Assembly (NCBI RefSeq): GCF_900113125.1
Contig: NZ_FOOG01000016.1
Coordinates: 18,521-70,133, forward strand
Length of the DNA: 51,613 nucleotides
Direction: 5' to 3'
From: Halobacillus alkaliphilus
GTDB taxonomy: Bacteria; Bacillota; Bacilli; Bacillales; Halobacillaceae
The notes under the pieces were generated by a model. It was given only the letters and a program-made list of their open reading frames with translations, searched no databases and had not been told where the DNA came from. Below, piece by piece: positions 6,983-16,587 of the stretch. Numbering within the stretch: the first letter of the stretch is position 1; each line of letters opens with the position of its first letter. The translations under genes and the position numbers were made by a program.

Positions 6983-9620
6983 GTCTTACTAACCTCATAC
7001 TGTTTAAAATAACGAGCAAAGCCGCTCCTGTATCACTTAAAACTGCCATCCATAAGGTCAGGAAACCCGGGAAGATTAAAAGCAGTGCTGCGAATTTTGT
7101 GATTAAGGAGAACCAGACATTCTGTTTAATAATCTTTAAGGAACGCCGGCTTAACTTGATGGTATAGGGGAGTTTTTCTAAATTATCGGCCATTAGTACA
7201 ATATCGGCCGTTTCCATGGCTGTATCTGTCCCTGCGCCTCCCATGGCAATACCGAGATCCGCCGTCGCAAGGGCCGGTGCATCGTTAATACCATCTCCGA
7301 CCATCGCCACACTTTTTCCTTCAGCCTGAAGCTTTTTAACAGCCGTTACTTTTTCTTCAGGCATCAAATCTGAAATGTAGCGGTCCACTCCTGCTGACTC
7401 GGCAACCTTTTTAGCCGTACCCTCATTATCTCCTGTCAGCATTACCATTTCCTTTAGCCCCGTGCTTTTCAGTTTCTGAATAGAGTCAAGAGTAATCTCT
7501 CGAATGGTGTCCGATACACCTATCACACCTAATATTTCCGTGCGCGTGCCGACGATGACGATTGATCCCCCGTCTCCCTGGATGGAATGAATTTGGTCAC
7601 GAATTATATCCACTGAGATGGCCAGATCTTCAAATAGTTTAGGGTTACCAGCGAAGTAATCGACACCATCCATTGTGGCTTTTGCGCCTTTTCCTGCAAT
7701 GGCGTTGTAATTCAAGCCGTCTTTAACACCAATTTCTCTTTCACCTGCATAATCCGTAATCGCTTTTGCAATGGGATGTGTCGAATGAGCTTCAATTGTA
7801 TGAGCGATACGGATCAGTTCATCAGACTGGTCGTTCAGCGCAAATACTTGAGATACTCTCGGTTTACCTTCTGTTAATGTCCCGGTTTTATCAAAAGCAA
7901 TTGCTTGAACAGCTCCCGCTTTTTCAAGGAAGGTGCCTCCCTTAATTAACACCCCGTTCTTGGCTGCATTTCCGATAGCGGAAACAATGGCAACGGGTGT
8001 AGAAATAACGAGCGCACATGGACACGCAACTACCAGCAAGGCAAGACCTTTATATACCCACTCCCCAAAACTGCCGAAGCCGGCAAGAGGCGGGAGCACC
8101 ATCACAAGCAGCGCGAGACTGAATACAATCGGTGTGTACACTCTGGCGAAACGATCTACGAAGGCTTGAGTTGGAGCTTTTTTCTCCTGGGCTTCTTCGA
8201 CGAGATGAATAATCCCGGCAATCGTTGTATCTTCCACCAGCTTTGTTACGCGGATTTTAAGAGAACCGTGCTCATTAATCGTGCCCGCATATACCGAATC
8301 TCCCTCCTGCTTGTCGACAGGTAGAGACTCTCCTGTAATCGGAGCCTGATTAATGCTGGAAGCACCTGCAACGACTTCCCCATCAAGGGGCAGCTTCTCT
8401 CCTGGTTTAACGAGAATTCTGTCCTGAATGGAGATACTCTCAACAGGTTTCCTTACCCACTCGTTTCCTACTTTCACAGTAGCTTCAGACGGGGCAAGAT
8501 TAATCAGACTTCGGATCGAATCCCTTGTTCGCTCAATGGATCTATTTTGCAGAGTGTTACCAAGAGCAAACAGCCAGACAACCATCGCTCCTTCAAACCA
8601 CTCCCCGATAAGGGCAGCACCTATAGCGGCAGATGCCATGAGAACGTTCATATCCAATGAGCGGCTTCTGATGGAATAAAAAGCACTTCTAGCCGGCTTA
8701 TATCCTCCAATTCCGATGGAAGCTGCATAGAGCAGTGTGATCAGTAAAGCTGGAAGATTCGTAAAGGAACCTATAAAACCTAAGGCCAGTAGTAGCCCTG
8801 AAACAGTAGTTCTTGTATCAGTCGGCTTCTTCCCTGCCTCATGATCTTCTGTTCTTTTTGAGGTTTCCAGAGAAGCTGTAAACCCTGACTTATCCACTTC
8901 CTGAATGATTTCTTCTGATGAAGTATTATGATCAATCTGCATCTTGCCCGTAGAAAAATTCACCGTGACTTTGTTTACCTTCGGCTGACTGCCAAGATGT
9001 TTTTCAATCGTTTTGGCACAGGAACCACAATCCATTCCTTCAATAAGATAGGTTTGAGTGTTCTTCTTATCCTGAACCCTTTCCGCTTCAAAACCTAGTT
9101 TCCGTACAAGACTGGGTACTTCGTGTAAGGCTTTCTCATCTTTTGCTTCAACCTTCAGCTTCCCTGTTCCATAGTGAACTTCTACGGTTTGAAAACCCCC
9201 CTGCTGCCCCAGACTTTTTTCGATAGTGGCGGCACAGGAAGGACAGTCCATTCCAGAAACGTTAAAAACGGTGACCCCGGAGGAACCCGAAAGGGGTGTC
9301 TCTCCTGTATGTGTTTCCTTCCTCTCCTCTACAGAGGTATTATTAATGCAGCAGCTGGACGTTTCAGATGCTGCTTCCTCATTAGCTGCACCCAATTCTT
9401 TGCTGCAGCACGTTGAAGTTTCCGCTGATTGAACTGCTTCATCACTTTCTTTGCTGCAGCACGAGGCTGTTCCTGCATCTTCCATTACTCCATCACTTTC
9501 TCTACTGCAACAGGATGATGTTTCCGTTGACTTAACAGCTGTTCCGCTTTGTACATTTACAGGCGTAGTATTCTCGTTCGAACAGCAGCTGCTTTCATGA
9601 TGTTTTTCTATATGGCTCAT
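6975..9620 (-). CDS. cadA: CadA-type heavy-metal (Cd/Zn/Pb) exporting P1B ATPase
   Basis: An 881-residue P-type ATPase. Residues 1-95 hold five Cys-Cys blocks (12-13, 37-38, 54-55, 71-72, 90-91) embedded in acidic Ser/Glu linkers. Two HMA domains follow, with GMDCPSC (about 123-129) and GMDCGSC (about 195-201). The catalytic core has TGES, the transport site ACPCAL, the phosphorylation motif DKTGTLT, the AHSTHPIA locus and GDGINDAPAL. The CPC motif plus the CadC-type regulator place it in the Cd2+/Zn2+/Pb2+ export group. It lies 40 bp after cadC in one operon. It is longer than most CadA proteins because of the Cys-rich leader and second HMA domain. Confidence 0.93.
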   Translation of the reverse strand: MSHIEKHHESSCCSNENTTPVNVQSGTAVKSTETSSCCSRESDGVMEDAGTASCCSKESDEAVQSAETSTCCSKELGAANEEAASETSSCCINNTSVEERKETHTGETPLSGSSGVTVFNVSGMDCPSCAATIEKSLGQQGGFQTVEVHYGTGKLKVEAKDEKALHEVPSLVRKLGFEAERVQDKKNTQTYLIEGMDCGSCAKTIEKHLGSQPKVNKVTVNFSTGKMQIDHNTSSEEIIQEVDKSGFTASLETSKRTEDHEAGKKPTDTRTTVSGLLLALGFIGSFTNLPALLITLLYAASIGIGGYKPARSAFYSIRSRSLDMNVLMASAAIGAALIGEWFEGAMVVWLFALGNTLQNRSIERTRDSIRSLINLAPSEATVKVGNEWVRKPVESISIQDRILVKPGEKLPLDGEVVAGASSINQAPITGESLPVDKQEGDSVYAGTINEHGSLKIRVTKLVEDTTIAGIIHLVEEAQEKKAPTQAFVDRFARVYTPIVFSLALLVMVLPPLAGFGSFGEWVYKGLALLVVACPCALVISTPVAIVSAIGNAAKNGVLIKGGTFLEKAGAVQAIAFDKTGTLTEGKPRVSQVFALNDQSDELIRIAHTIEAHSTHPIAKAITDYAGEREIGVKDGLNYNAIAGKGAKATMDGVDYFAGNPKLFEDLAISVDIIRDQIHSIQGDGGSIVIVGTRTEILGVIGVSDTIREITLDSIQKLKSTGLKEMVMLTGDNEGTAKKVAESAGVDRYISDLMPEEKVTAVKKLQAEGKSVAMVGDGINDAPALATADLGIAMGGAGTDTAMETADIVLMADNLEKLPYTIKLSRRSLKIIKQNVWFSLITKFAALLLIFPGFLTLWMAVLSDTGAALLVILNSMRLVRQK

Positions 9621-9660
9621 ATACCTGCCTCCGTCCTTCTTGATCCTTTATCCTTACTGC

Positions 9661-10047
9661 TTATTTTTCATGGGCATGTATCATTGCAATATTCACAAGC
9701 TGGTGCACATGTTCATCGGCTAACGAATAAAAGACCAGCTTCCCTTCTTTCCGATATTTGGCTAGCCCCATATTTCGTAGTAAACGCAAATGGTGAGATG
9801 CGGTAGCATTTGTTGAACGAATAATATTGGCTACATCGCAGACACACAATTCTTCTTCTAGCGTTAACGCGTAAGCAATTTTTAACCGCGTTGAATCGGA
9901 TAATGCTTTGAATATAAGTTCGACTCCCAATACATCATCCATTTTAGGTTGAACGCGTTCAACGAGTTCCTCATCGTAACAAAACGTATCGCACGTATCT
10001 TTCTCAACTTTCTTCACTATTTTTTCACTCACAACTTTCACCTTCAT
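9661..10047 (-). CDS. cadC: CadC, ArsR-family metal-sensing repressor
   Basis: A 128-residue winged-helix repressor. The metal-site cysteines of CadC are present: an N-terminal CDTFCYDEE (about residues 19-27) and ELCVCDVANI in the sensor helix. The recognition segment ATASHHLRLLRNMGLAKYRKEGKLVFYSL is typical for ArsR/SmtB. CadC leaves DNA when it binds Cd, Pb or Bi, releasing the cadCA promoter. The divergent upstream region carries the expected ATTCAAAT dyad. The C-terminal HVHQLVNIAMIHAHE could form the second, zinc-type site of this family. Confidence 0.93.
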   Translation of the reverse strand: MKVKVVSEKIVKKVEKDTCDTFCYDEELVERVQPKMDDVLGVELIFKALSDSTRLKIAYALTLEEELCVCDVANIIRSTNATASHHLRLLRNMGLAKYRKEGKLVFYSLADEHVHQLVNIAMIHAHEK

Positions 10048-10112
10048 TCTAATAATTGTTTGAATGTTTGTTTATAGTGTATGCTCCATACAGGTATATA
10101 GTCAATCTTATT

Positions 10113-10132
10113 ATTCAAATAATTATTTGAAT
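10113..10132. promoter_or_regulatory. CadC operator
   Basis: ATTCAAATAATTATTTGAAT is a perfect 20-bp dyad of the ATTCAAAT type known for CadC sites. It lies 65 bp upstream of the cadC start codon, and a related TTTGAATGTTTG half-site lies at about 10058-10069. Confidence 0.75.
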
Positions 10133-10198
10133 GTTAAAATGATTACATACACGAAGAAGCTGATAGCCGATATTCTTAACAATTTAACAGGCATTAAA

Positions 10199-10236
10199 AT
10201 AGCTTGCAGAAAACCAGATGGTTTCCAGCAAGCTAT
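10199..10236 (-). terminator. Hairpin terminator of ald
   Basis: ATAGCTTGC and GCAAGCTAT plus inner AAACC and GGTTT form a long stem with two mismatches, followed on the minus strand by ATTTTAA. It lies 40 bp beyond the ald stop. Confidence 0.6.
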
Positions 10237-10275
10237 AATCGCTTCAAATATAAATCTATGCATACGTTTCCGCCC

Positions 10276-11385
10276 TTAACGCATTCGCTGCATCCATAAA
10301 CTCAGTTGATGGACTTCAGCCACTTCTTTATACGTTACGTAGCCATTCACTACATTCAGCCCTTTTAACAACGCTTCATTTTCAAGACACGCTCGCTCAT
10401 GGCCCTTATTTGCAATATGGATAGCGTAAGGAATCGTAACATTCGTCAGCGCCACTGTTGAAGTCCGGGGGACGGCCCCCGGCATATTGCCTACCGCATA
10501 GTGGAGTACTCCATGCTTTATATAAATTGGGTGATCATGTGTGGTTACGTGGTCGACCGTCTCGACGATGCCTCCCTGATCAACGGCTACATCCACGATT
10601 ACAGAGCCCTGCCTCATCGCTTGCACCATCTTTTCTGTGACAAGGCGGGGCGCCTTTGCACCTGGAAGCAAAACGGCTCCGATGACCAGGTCAGCTTCCT
10701 GAACCGCTTCCTTTATGTTTAATGGATTGGATATTAACGTATTAATCGAAGAACCGAACAAATCATCCAGCTGACGGAGCCGCTCTGGGCTTAAGTCAAT
10801 CATGGTTACATCTGCCCCTAAGCCGACTGCAATTTTGGCAGCGTTGGTACCTACGACACCACCGCCAATAATCGTCACCTTACCTCTTCTTACTCCCGGC
10901 ACACTACCAAGCAGAATGCCTTTACCACTGTTTGGCTTCTCTAAATACTGAGTGCCTTTTTGCGTGGCCATGCGTCCAGCCACTTCACTCATGGGAGTCA
11001 GCAATGGAAGAGTCCCATCGGTTGCTTGCACGGTTTCATAAGCAATCGCTATGACCTTTTTCTCGGCCAGGGTTCGAGTGAGTTTATCATCAGCCGCCAG
11101 GTGAAGAAAAGTAAATAGGATCAACCCTTCATAAAAGTAGTGATACTCTTCTGAGATTGGTTCTTTTACCTTCATCACCATTGGAGCCGCCCAGACTTCA
11201 GCCGCTGAATCTACAATAGTTGCGCCTGCTTGAGCATAATCATGATCCGTAAAACCTGAGCCTTCCCCAGCCCCTTTTTCCAACAAAACTTCATGGCCTT
11301 CCTTCATCAGATTCGCAGCTCCAGCAGGGGTCATGGCCACCCGATTTTCATGATTCTTTATTTCTTTTGGAATCCCAATCTTCAT
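10276..11385 (-). CDS. ald: Alanine dehydrogenase
   Basis: A 369-residue protein starting [20 protein letters not shown], the classic Ald opening with the pyruvate-binding Arg and Lys. The Rossmann motif [20 protein letters not shown] lies at about residues 173-192, and [13 protein letters not shown] near 297 is conserved. It oxidises L-alanine to pyruvate and ammonium with NAD+. It lies 21 bp after the aminotransferase gene on the same strand. In this context its likely task is to regenerate the pyruvate consumed when beta-alanine is transaminated, releasing the amino nitrogen as ammonium. Confidence 0.94.
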   Translation of the reverse strand: MKIGIPKEIKNHENRVAMTPAGAANLMKEGHEVLLEKGAGEGSGFTDHDYAQAGATIVDSAAEVWAAPMVMKVKEPISEEYHYFYEGLILFTFLHLAADDKLTRTLAEKKVIAIAYETVQATDGTLPLLTPMSEVAGRMATQKGTQYLEKPNSGKGILLGSVPGVRRGKVTIIGGGVVGTNAAKIAVGLGADVTMIDLSPERLRQLDDLFGSSINTLISNPLNIKEAVQEADLVIGAVLLPGAKAPRLVTEKMVQAMRQGSVIVDVAVDQGGIVETVDHVTTHDHPIYIKHGVLHYAVGNMPGAVPRTSTVALTNVTIPYAIHIANKGHERACLENEALLKGLNVVNGYVTYKEVAEVHQLSLWMQRMR

Positions 11386-11406
11386 CCATTCTCTCTCCTT
11401 CTCTCT

Positions 11407-12747
11407 CTAAAGCTGATGGAGTGCATCGACCAAGGTGTTGAGCAACAATTGCATGTCTTCTTCCTCGATGGTGAGCGGGGGCGACAGAGTGAGAACATTA
11501 TTGTACCCGGCCACCGTCATCCCGTTCTTACCTATTAAAATGCCCTGGTCTTTGCAATAGCCAATCACCTGATTGACTTTGCTCACTTTGAGCGGCTCTT
11601 TCGTATCTTTATCTTCCACGAGTTCTATTCCTATCAAAAGACCTTTGCCACGTATATCTCCCACATACTTATGATTCCCAAGACGGTGACTGAGTTCATT
11701 TCTCGCTGCTTCTCCAAGAGCCCTGGATCGGTCGAAGAGATTTTCTTTCTCCATAATCTCAATATTTTTAAGTGCAACCGCACAAGCTGCCGGATGACCG
11801 CCGAAGGTATTGATATGACGGAAAAAGTCATACGGTTCGCTGCCGCAAAAAGCTTCATAAACCTCTCTTTTAACAGCGGTTGCCGAAAGAGGCAGGTAGG
11901 CACTGGTAATTCCTTTAGCCATCGTGATGATATCAGGTTTGACACCATAATTCATAAATCCAAACGGCTTGCCTGTCCGGCCAAACCCGCAAATAACTTC
12001 ATCTACAATCATGAGAGCACCGTGCCGTTCACAAACAGCTTTTACTTCTTTCATATATTGCTCTGGCGGCACAATGACACCTCCGCCTGTAATAATAGGC
12101 TCCATAATGACCCCGGCGATCGATTCACTATGCTCCCACGTCATCACCCGGTCGATATCCTGTGCTCCCCACTGATCCTTCTCACTATGGTCATTCCGAT
12201 ATTCATCTGGCGGTGCTACATGCAGAAAGCCCGGACCCAATGGCTCATATTTATACTTACGCTGAGCCTGCCCCGTCGCAGCGAGAGAGCTGGTAGAGTT
12301 TCCATGATATGACCGGTACCTGGATATAAATTTGGTTCGGTAATAATCCCCTTTTTGCTGATGGTACTGCCGGACCATTTTAAAGGCCGCTTCATTCGCT
12401 TCCGACCCGCTGTTAGAAAAGAAAATTACATAATCATCACCTAAGAGCTGATTAATTTTCTCTCCTAATTGAATCGCGGGTTCATGACTCTGTGTCATCG
12501 GCATATAAGATAATTCTTTCATTTGATCAAAAGCAGCCAGAGCTAATTCCTCTCTTCCATATCCAATATTGACACACCACAAGCCCGACATAGCGTCGAG
12601 AAATCGGTTCCCTTCTACATCCGTAATCCAGGATCCTTTCGCACTTTTGGCTACCATTGTATCTTCAGGTTTATAAGGTTTCATTGAATGCCATACATAC
12701 TTTTCGTCTTTTGCGAGCAGATCGCTCTTCACATCAGCTTTTGTCAA
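11407..12747 (-). CDS. Class III aminotransferase (beta-alanine:pyruvate type)
   Basis: A 446-residue PLP enzyme of the omega-amino-acid:pyruvate aminotransferase group. Visible markers are SNSGSEANEAAFKMVRQY (about residues 113-130), YRSYHGNSTSS, the cofactor Asp in IVDEVICGFGRTGKP, and the Schiff-base Lys in TMAKGITSAYLPL (about 280). In this cluster the expected reaction is beta-alanine (or 3-aminoisobutyrate) plus pyruvate giving malonate semialdehyde (or its methyl form) plus L-alanine. Substrate choice is inferred from the surrounding pyrimidine genes and the adjacent ald. An inverted repeat lies about 85 bp upstream of its start. Confidence 0.88.
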   Translation of the reverse strand: MTKADVKSDLLAKDEKYVWHSMKPYKPEDTMVAKSAKGSWITDVEGNRFLDAMSGLWCVNIGYGREELALAAFDQMKELSYMPMTQSHEPAIQLGEKINQLLGDDYVIFFSNSGSEANEAAFKMVRQYHQQKGDYYRTKFISRYRSYHGNSTSSLAATGQAQRKYKYEPLGPGFLHVAPPDEYRNDHSEKDQWGAQDIDRVMTWEHSESIAGVIMEPIITGGGVIVPPEQYMKEVKAVCERHGALMIVDEVICGFGRTGKPFGFMNYGVKPDIITMAKGITSAYLPLSATAVKREVYEAFCGSEPYDFFRHINTFGGHPAACAVALKNIEIMEKENLFDRSRALGEAARNELSHRLGNHKYVGDIRGKGLLIGIELVEDKDTKEPLKVSKVNQVIGYCKDQGILIGKNGMTVAGYNNVLTLSPPLTIEEEDMQLLLNTLVDALHQL

Positions 12748-12832
12748 CGGAGGAACCCCCTTGAATTAGAAATATAAGGTAATATTTTGAATTATCTTAA
12801 TTATCCAACATATAGAAACAACTTTCATTAGA

Positions 12833-12871
12833 CATTGTGTCAAATGGTTAAAACGATCCTTTCACACAATG
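12833..12871. promoter_or_regulatory. Inverted repeat upstream of the aminotransferase-ald operon
   Basis: CATTGTGT (12833-12840) and ACACAATG (12864-12871) form an 8-bp dyad. Between them CAAATGGTTAA resembles part of the PucR box reported for B. subtilis (ending TTGGTTAA). The minus strand reads CATTTGACA here, also found upstream of mmsA. It is a candidate PucR-family site, not proven. Confidence 0.45.
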
Positions 12872-12949
12872 ACTACACTGCGAACTGAACCGAGTTTCTT
12901 CTATTATATACAGGCTTCACCCTTCTCCTCTTTGGTTCTACATCCATAA

Positions 12950-12981
12950 AAAAACACTTATTCCATGTAAGAATAAGTGCA
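12950..12981 (-). terminator. Terminator of the pucR-like gene
   Basis: CACTTATTC and GAATAAGTG form the stem and the minus strand continues into seven T. It lies about 30 bp beyond the regulator's stop codon. Confidence 0.75.
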
Positions 12982-13012
12982 CACCGTCTATGGGCGTGTC
13001 TAAAAGAATTAG

Positions 13013-14596
13013 TCAACTGTAAATGGTTTTTTGATATTCATTTGCAAGCAGCGCAAACTCAAGGACCTGTCTTTTTTCCGATTCCATGAAGTCGGATCCT
13101 AACAGTTTTTCCAGTTTCTCAAGCCTGTGGTACAGAGTTTGACGCACGACAAAAACTCTATCCGCTGTTTCTTTTTTTGATCCATTGCAGGATAAATAAA
13201 CCCTTAACGTTTCTAATAAGTTCGCATTGTGCTTCTGATCATATTGAATGATCGGCTCTAAATACTCCTCCACCAGTCCGTTCAAGTTGCTATGTTTATG
13301 TACGAGAGAGATCAGCCGATACATGTGCATGTCTTCATAAAAATATTTAAAGTGGCCGGCCGGCATTTTATTCTGAATCGACAAGGTTTCCTGAGCTGTT
13401 TGGAAGCTCTCGTGCAGGAGGTTTAGTTCTCTGACAAATTTACCTCCGGCTATTTGGAACGAATCAATGCTGGAATCATTGAGCAGACTGATTTTCTTCA
13501 ATCGCTCAATTCCTCGTTTAATTCTAATCTTCCAATCTTCTTCCCCTTTTTTATTAAGCAGAATAAACGTTAATAAGTGACGCTTTTCGACGGCAAAAAC
13601 GAAATATCCATTCTGATCGAAGATGTTATGAATTAGCATATTTAAGTAAGCGAGGTCTAAATTGTTATCACGGCCATCGGCCATTTTTAATTTTACCGTC
13701 AGGACAACGGCTCCTGAAACCGGCTGATGGATTTTGTAAAAGGATAAATGATCTTTAATCTCTTCAGGACTATGTTCGCCTTGGAGCCATTCAAGAAGCC
13801 ATTCGGTTTCCCTGGCTTTTCGTTTTTCCTCTGTATAAAGTTCCCGCAATAAATACTGAGCTAAAGCCGTTGCTGTACGATCCAGTAGAAGGGATTCAAA
13901 TTCGGTAAATTCCCGGCAGCTCGAGATTAAATAAATGGTCGCAAACTCCCTTTCAAACACTTGCACGGTCTGTTTGACCAGTTGCTTCGATGAGGAATCA
14001 TGAATACGAGCTAGCATCGACTCCCTCTCTTTTTCTCTCATAGCTGGAATCGTAACGACCCTGTGATCCTTTGCGATATAAATTAACTGGCAGTTCACAT
14101 ATTGCTGTAAGTTTTTTAGAATTTCAAAATAGTTATCAATCTTTAACAGTCGCTTATTTAGACGTTGAGAATAATCTTCTAAATTGGTTATTAATTCATA
14201 CTGCTGATTAATTAAGTGCGCATGAATGTCCTGAGTAATGTCCACGAATGAAACTTCTTCTTCAAAAATCATAATCGGAAAGTCGTGCTTGTCAGCAAGC
14301 TGGATCGCTTCTTCCGATATGTGATCAATGAAGCTTCCCAGTTCTATGCAGATTCCTGCTACGTTCCGCTGAATCATTTGTTCCAATAAATCAAGAAACA
14401 GACTTTCATCATCTTTCCACCCAAACCCCGTGGCTAACACTAATTCCCCGCCCTTCAAATTTCTGCGGACTTCGATCGTTTCAAAAACGTGAACCCACTT
14501 AACCTGGCGGTCCATCCCCTTGTGACCAGCTACGACTTTCGCTGAAGCAAAAAGCTTTCGAGCCAATATGTTCTCTAGTGACATGCGATACTTCAT
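13013..14596 (-). CDS. PucR-family transcriptional regulator of pyrimidine catabolism
   Basis: Starting at the ATG at 14596, which follows GAGGGG, it has 527 residues; the TTG start 18 bases earlier has no ribosome site. The N-terminal purine-catabolism regulatory domain is visible (LARKLFASAKVVAG, VFETIEVRRNLKGGELVLATGF, about residues 8-65), a GGDEF-like or central region follows, and the C-terminus is a PucR helix-turn-helix with LLETLRVYLSCNGSKKETADRVFVVRQTLYHRLEKLEKLLG (about 465-505). The family activates purine or related nitrogen pathways on sensing an intermediate. Lying between the permease and aminotransferase units, it probably controls the whole cluster. It has its own terminator. 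Confidence 0.88.
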   Translation of the reverse strand: MKYRMSLENILARKLFASAKVVAGHKGMDRQVKWVHVFETIEVRRNLKGGELVLATGFGWKDDESLFLDLLEQMIQRNVAGICIELGSFIDHISEEAIQLADKHDFPIMIFEEEVSFVDITQDIHAHLINQQYELITNLEDYSQRLNKRLLKIDNYFEILKNLQQYVNCQLIYIAKDHRVVTIPAMREKERESMLARIHDSSSKQLVKQTVQVFEREFATIYLISSCREFTEFESLLLDRTATALAQYLLRELYTEEKRKARETEWLLEWLQGEHSPEEIKDHLSFYKIHQPVSGAVVLTVKLKMADGRDNNLDLAYLNMLIHNIFDQNGYFVFAVEKRHLLTFILLNKKGEEDWKIRIKRGIERLKKISLLNDSSIDSFQIAGGKFVRELNLLHESFQTAQETLSIQNKMPAGHFKYFYEDMHMYRLISLVHKHSNLNGLVEEYLEPIIQYDQKHNANLLETLRVYLSCNGSKKETADRVFVVRQTLYHRLEKLEKLLGSDFMESEKRQVLEFALLANEYQKTIYS

Positions 14597-14671
14597 AGAA
14601 ATACCCCTCTTCAAACGTACTACAAAGCATCGGAAAAATCTAACTAATTGTGAGAAAATTTAACAAATATA

Positions 14672-14697
14672 AGAGGATGAGCCTAAGCTCATCCTCT
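14672..14697 (-). terminator. Hairpin terminator after the permease unit
   Basis: GAGGATGAGC and GCTCATCCTC form a 10-bp stem with a 4-base loop. On the minus strand it is followed by TTATATTTG. It lies just beyond the 78-residue gene. Confidence 0.65.
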
Positions 14698-14707
14698 CCC
14701 AGTCCTT

Positions 14708-14944
14708 CTATTGAACTTCTTTTTGACGTTGCTGCTGAACTAAAATAGTAGAAAAGTATTTACGAGCGTCCGGGTGTAGAATATGCAGCCGCTCTTTCTT
14801 ACTCTTATCCGGGTTGTTCCCCTGATACTCAAATTCTACAAATGCACCGCTCAAATTCTCCGTCACACCTTTAATGGTGTAACCCTTTTCTAATAAAAAG
14901 TCTATTTTTTCGCGTTCGATTTCAAACTCCTGATAAGTTGACAT
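14708..14944 (-). CDS. Small conserved-looking protein of unknown function
   Basis: A 78-residue acidic/basic protein (MSTYQEFEIEREKIDF...). Two adjacent ATG codons follow GAGGAGG; the second is better spaced. There is no signal, membrane segment or recognisable motif. The middle KGVTENLSGAFVEFEYQ suggests a small alpha/beta domain. It lies 14 bp after the NCS1 permease stop and before a shared terminator, so it is co-transcribed with the permease. That context suggests a role tied to pyrimidine uptake or catabolism, but nothing in the sequence states which. I do not recognise the family. Confidence 0.7.
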   Translation of the reverse strand: MSTYQEFEIEREKIDFLLEKGYTIKGVTENLSGAFVEFEYQGNNPDKSKKERLHILHPDARKYFSTILVQQQRQKEVQ

Positions 14945-14958
14945 CATTCTCCTCCTCG

Positions 14959-16452
14959 TTAGGCATCGGCTTTAGCTGGGGTTGCCTCTGTTCCTGTTTT
15001 CCGCCCAATTTTCTCTTCCACAAAGTCTTCCCCGATATTCCAGTCACGTCCGACCGTTATGCCCAGGTATTCTTCATCACTTGGATTATCAATCTCTGCC
15101 TGCGGATGTTTTTTGAAATACCAGTGTTTAGCAAGCAAGTAATAAAGAAGAGCACCGACTCCAAACCCTACAAAGAAGGAATAGGTACTGAACGTGTAAG
15201 CGGCGACGCTGCCTATTGCCCAGGAAATGACCCCCGCCCAGTTGATCCCTCCATCGTAGCGGTACTGCCCTCCACTCTTATATAAATCGTGAACATTCAT
15301 TCTTCGTTTTCTCAACAGATAATAATCGGCGAATATAATTCCGACAATCACGGATAAGATAGCCGCAGCGATGAGTAAGACCGGAATCAGCAGATTGAAT
15401 ATACTCCATGGCTGAATGACGGTTCCAATCAGACCGGCAATAAACACACCTGCCCAGAAAGGAAGCTTAGGTCCGCCGACATTAGAGAAAATGGTCGCCG
15501 CCGGCACGATATTGGCGGAGACATTGGTAGACCACTGCGCCAGCACAATCATCAAGAGCAGAATACCCAGGACTAGTCCGCTGGCCGATTCCTGAAGAGC
15601 GACAACCGGATCAAAGTTCGATACTGCAATATACGATACTGCACCCAGGACGACAATGAAGGTCTGTGTCAGCGGCAGACCAACCAGGCTTCCAACCAGG
15701 GCTCCCTTGTTTCGTTTCACCCAATTTCTTTCATGCTTGGGCGCTTTAATAAACCGGGAAATGGAAGAAATATCGGCCGCGAGCGTCGCCCAGTATCCCA
15801 TATTACTCACGACGACTACGACAAATGCTGTGAAGGCTGCTCCACCTGTAACAGGGCTCTCCACCCATCCCCAGATATCTTTGTTCTGAGCTGAAGCTTC
15901 ACCGGCCAGATTAAAATACATCCAGACACCGATTAGAATAATAATCGGAGCTGCCAGATCGGCGAATTTCTCGACGGCTTTAATCCCAAGCGCTGTATTA
16001 AATAATTGGAATAAGGCAAAAAGGACGTAACAGACAAACCAGTTATCAAAGCCCGTTAAGATATTTAAGATTCCATTAATAGCTGTAGAGCCAAAAAACG
16101 TATTGATCCCAAACCACATCGATGCAGCCAGCCCTCTGACTACAGAAGGGAAGTGGGTTCCTAGTGTTCCGAACGGAGCTCTCATGTAGACGGGAAAGGA
16201 AATGCCGTGTTCAATACCGATATCGGCGGTCAGCGTGATTGCAAACCCTATTAACAGAGTCCCAAGCAGCGTTCCGAGTACCACCCAGATGAGGGAAATG
16301 GATTGGACGCCTGCTCCGCCAATGGCAAAGGCAGCTAACACTACAGCCATCCCGATCCACATAAACGTAAATCCGAGGGTGCCGATTTTCTTCTCGTGGT
16401 GAGGAATAGGCATGAGGTCTGGAGACTTTAAATGATTATCTTTTTTATCCAT
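14959..16452 (-). CDS. NCS1-family nucleobase permease (uracil/allantoin type)
   Basis: A 497-residue membrane protein with about twelve hydrophobic segments. NCS1 family markers are the N-terminal GIEHGISFPVYMRAPFGTLG (about residues 75-94), RGLAASMWFGINTFFGS (about 105-121) and the loop DISSISRFIKAPKHE (about 228-242). This family imports uracil, allantoin, hydantoins or cytosine with a cation. Placement beside a complete reductive pyrimidine pathway makes uracil, thymine or dihydropyrimidines the likely cargo. It is followed closely by the 78-residue unknown gene. An 8-bp inverted repeat lies about 55 bp upstream. Confidence 0.88.
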   Translation of the reverse strand: MDKKDNHLKSPDLMPIPHHEKKIGTLGFTFMWIGMAVVLAAFAIGGAGVQSISLIWVVLGTLLGTLLIGFAITLTADIGIEHGISFPVYMRAPFGTLGTHFPSVVRGLAASMWFGINTFFGSTAINGILNILTGFDNWFVCYVLFALFQLFNTALGIKAVEKFADLAAPIIILIGVWMYFNLAGEASAQNKDIWGWVESPVTGGAAFTAFVVVVVSNMGYWATLAADISSISRFIKAPKHERNWVKRNKGALVGSLVGLPLTQTFIVVLGAVSYIAVSNFDPVVALQESASGLVLGILLLMIVLAQWSTNVSANIVPAATIFSNVGGPKLPFWAGVFIAGLIGTVIQPWSIFNLLIPVLLIAAAILSVIVGIIFADYYLLRKRRMNVHDLYKSGGQYRYDGGINWAGVISWAIGSVAAYTFSTYSFFVGFGVGALLYYLLAKHWYFKKHPQAEIDNPSDEEYLGITVGRDWNIGEDFVEEKIGRKTGTEATPAKADA

Positions 16453-16507
16453 AGATATGGAATCCTCCTATTTTGATACATGGGAATTGTAAAACAGCCA
16501 CCCAGCT

Positions 16508-16529
16508 TTTAATAGATAACACTATTAAA
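16508..16529. promoter_or_regulatory. Inverted repeat upstream of the permease gene
   Basis: TTTAATAG (16508-16515) and CTATTAAA (16522-16529) form an exact 8-bp dyad with a 6-base spacer, 56-77 bp upstream of the permease ATG. It is a plausible operator; the binding protein is unknown. Confidence 0.4.
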
Positions 16530-16587
16530 CTTGGCAGTTGATTTTTCAGAAGCTTATTAAACAATCGGACCGTGTGTGTAAGACTCA

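Noticed and set aside
10064-10279. Divergent 71-residue frame opposite cadC
   Set aside because: It overlaps the CadC operator and the ald terminator hairpin, and has no ribosome site.
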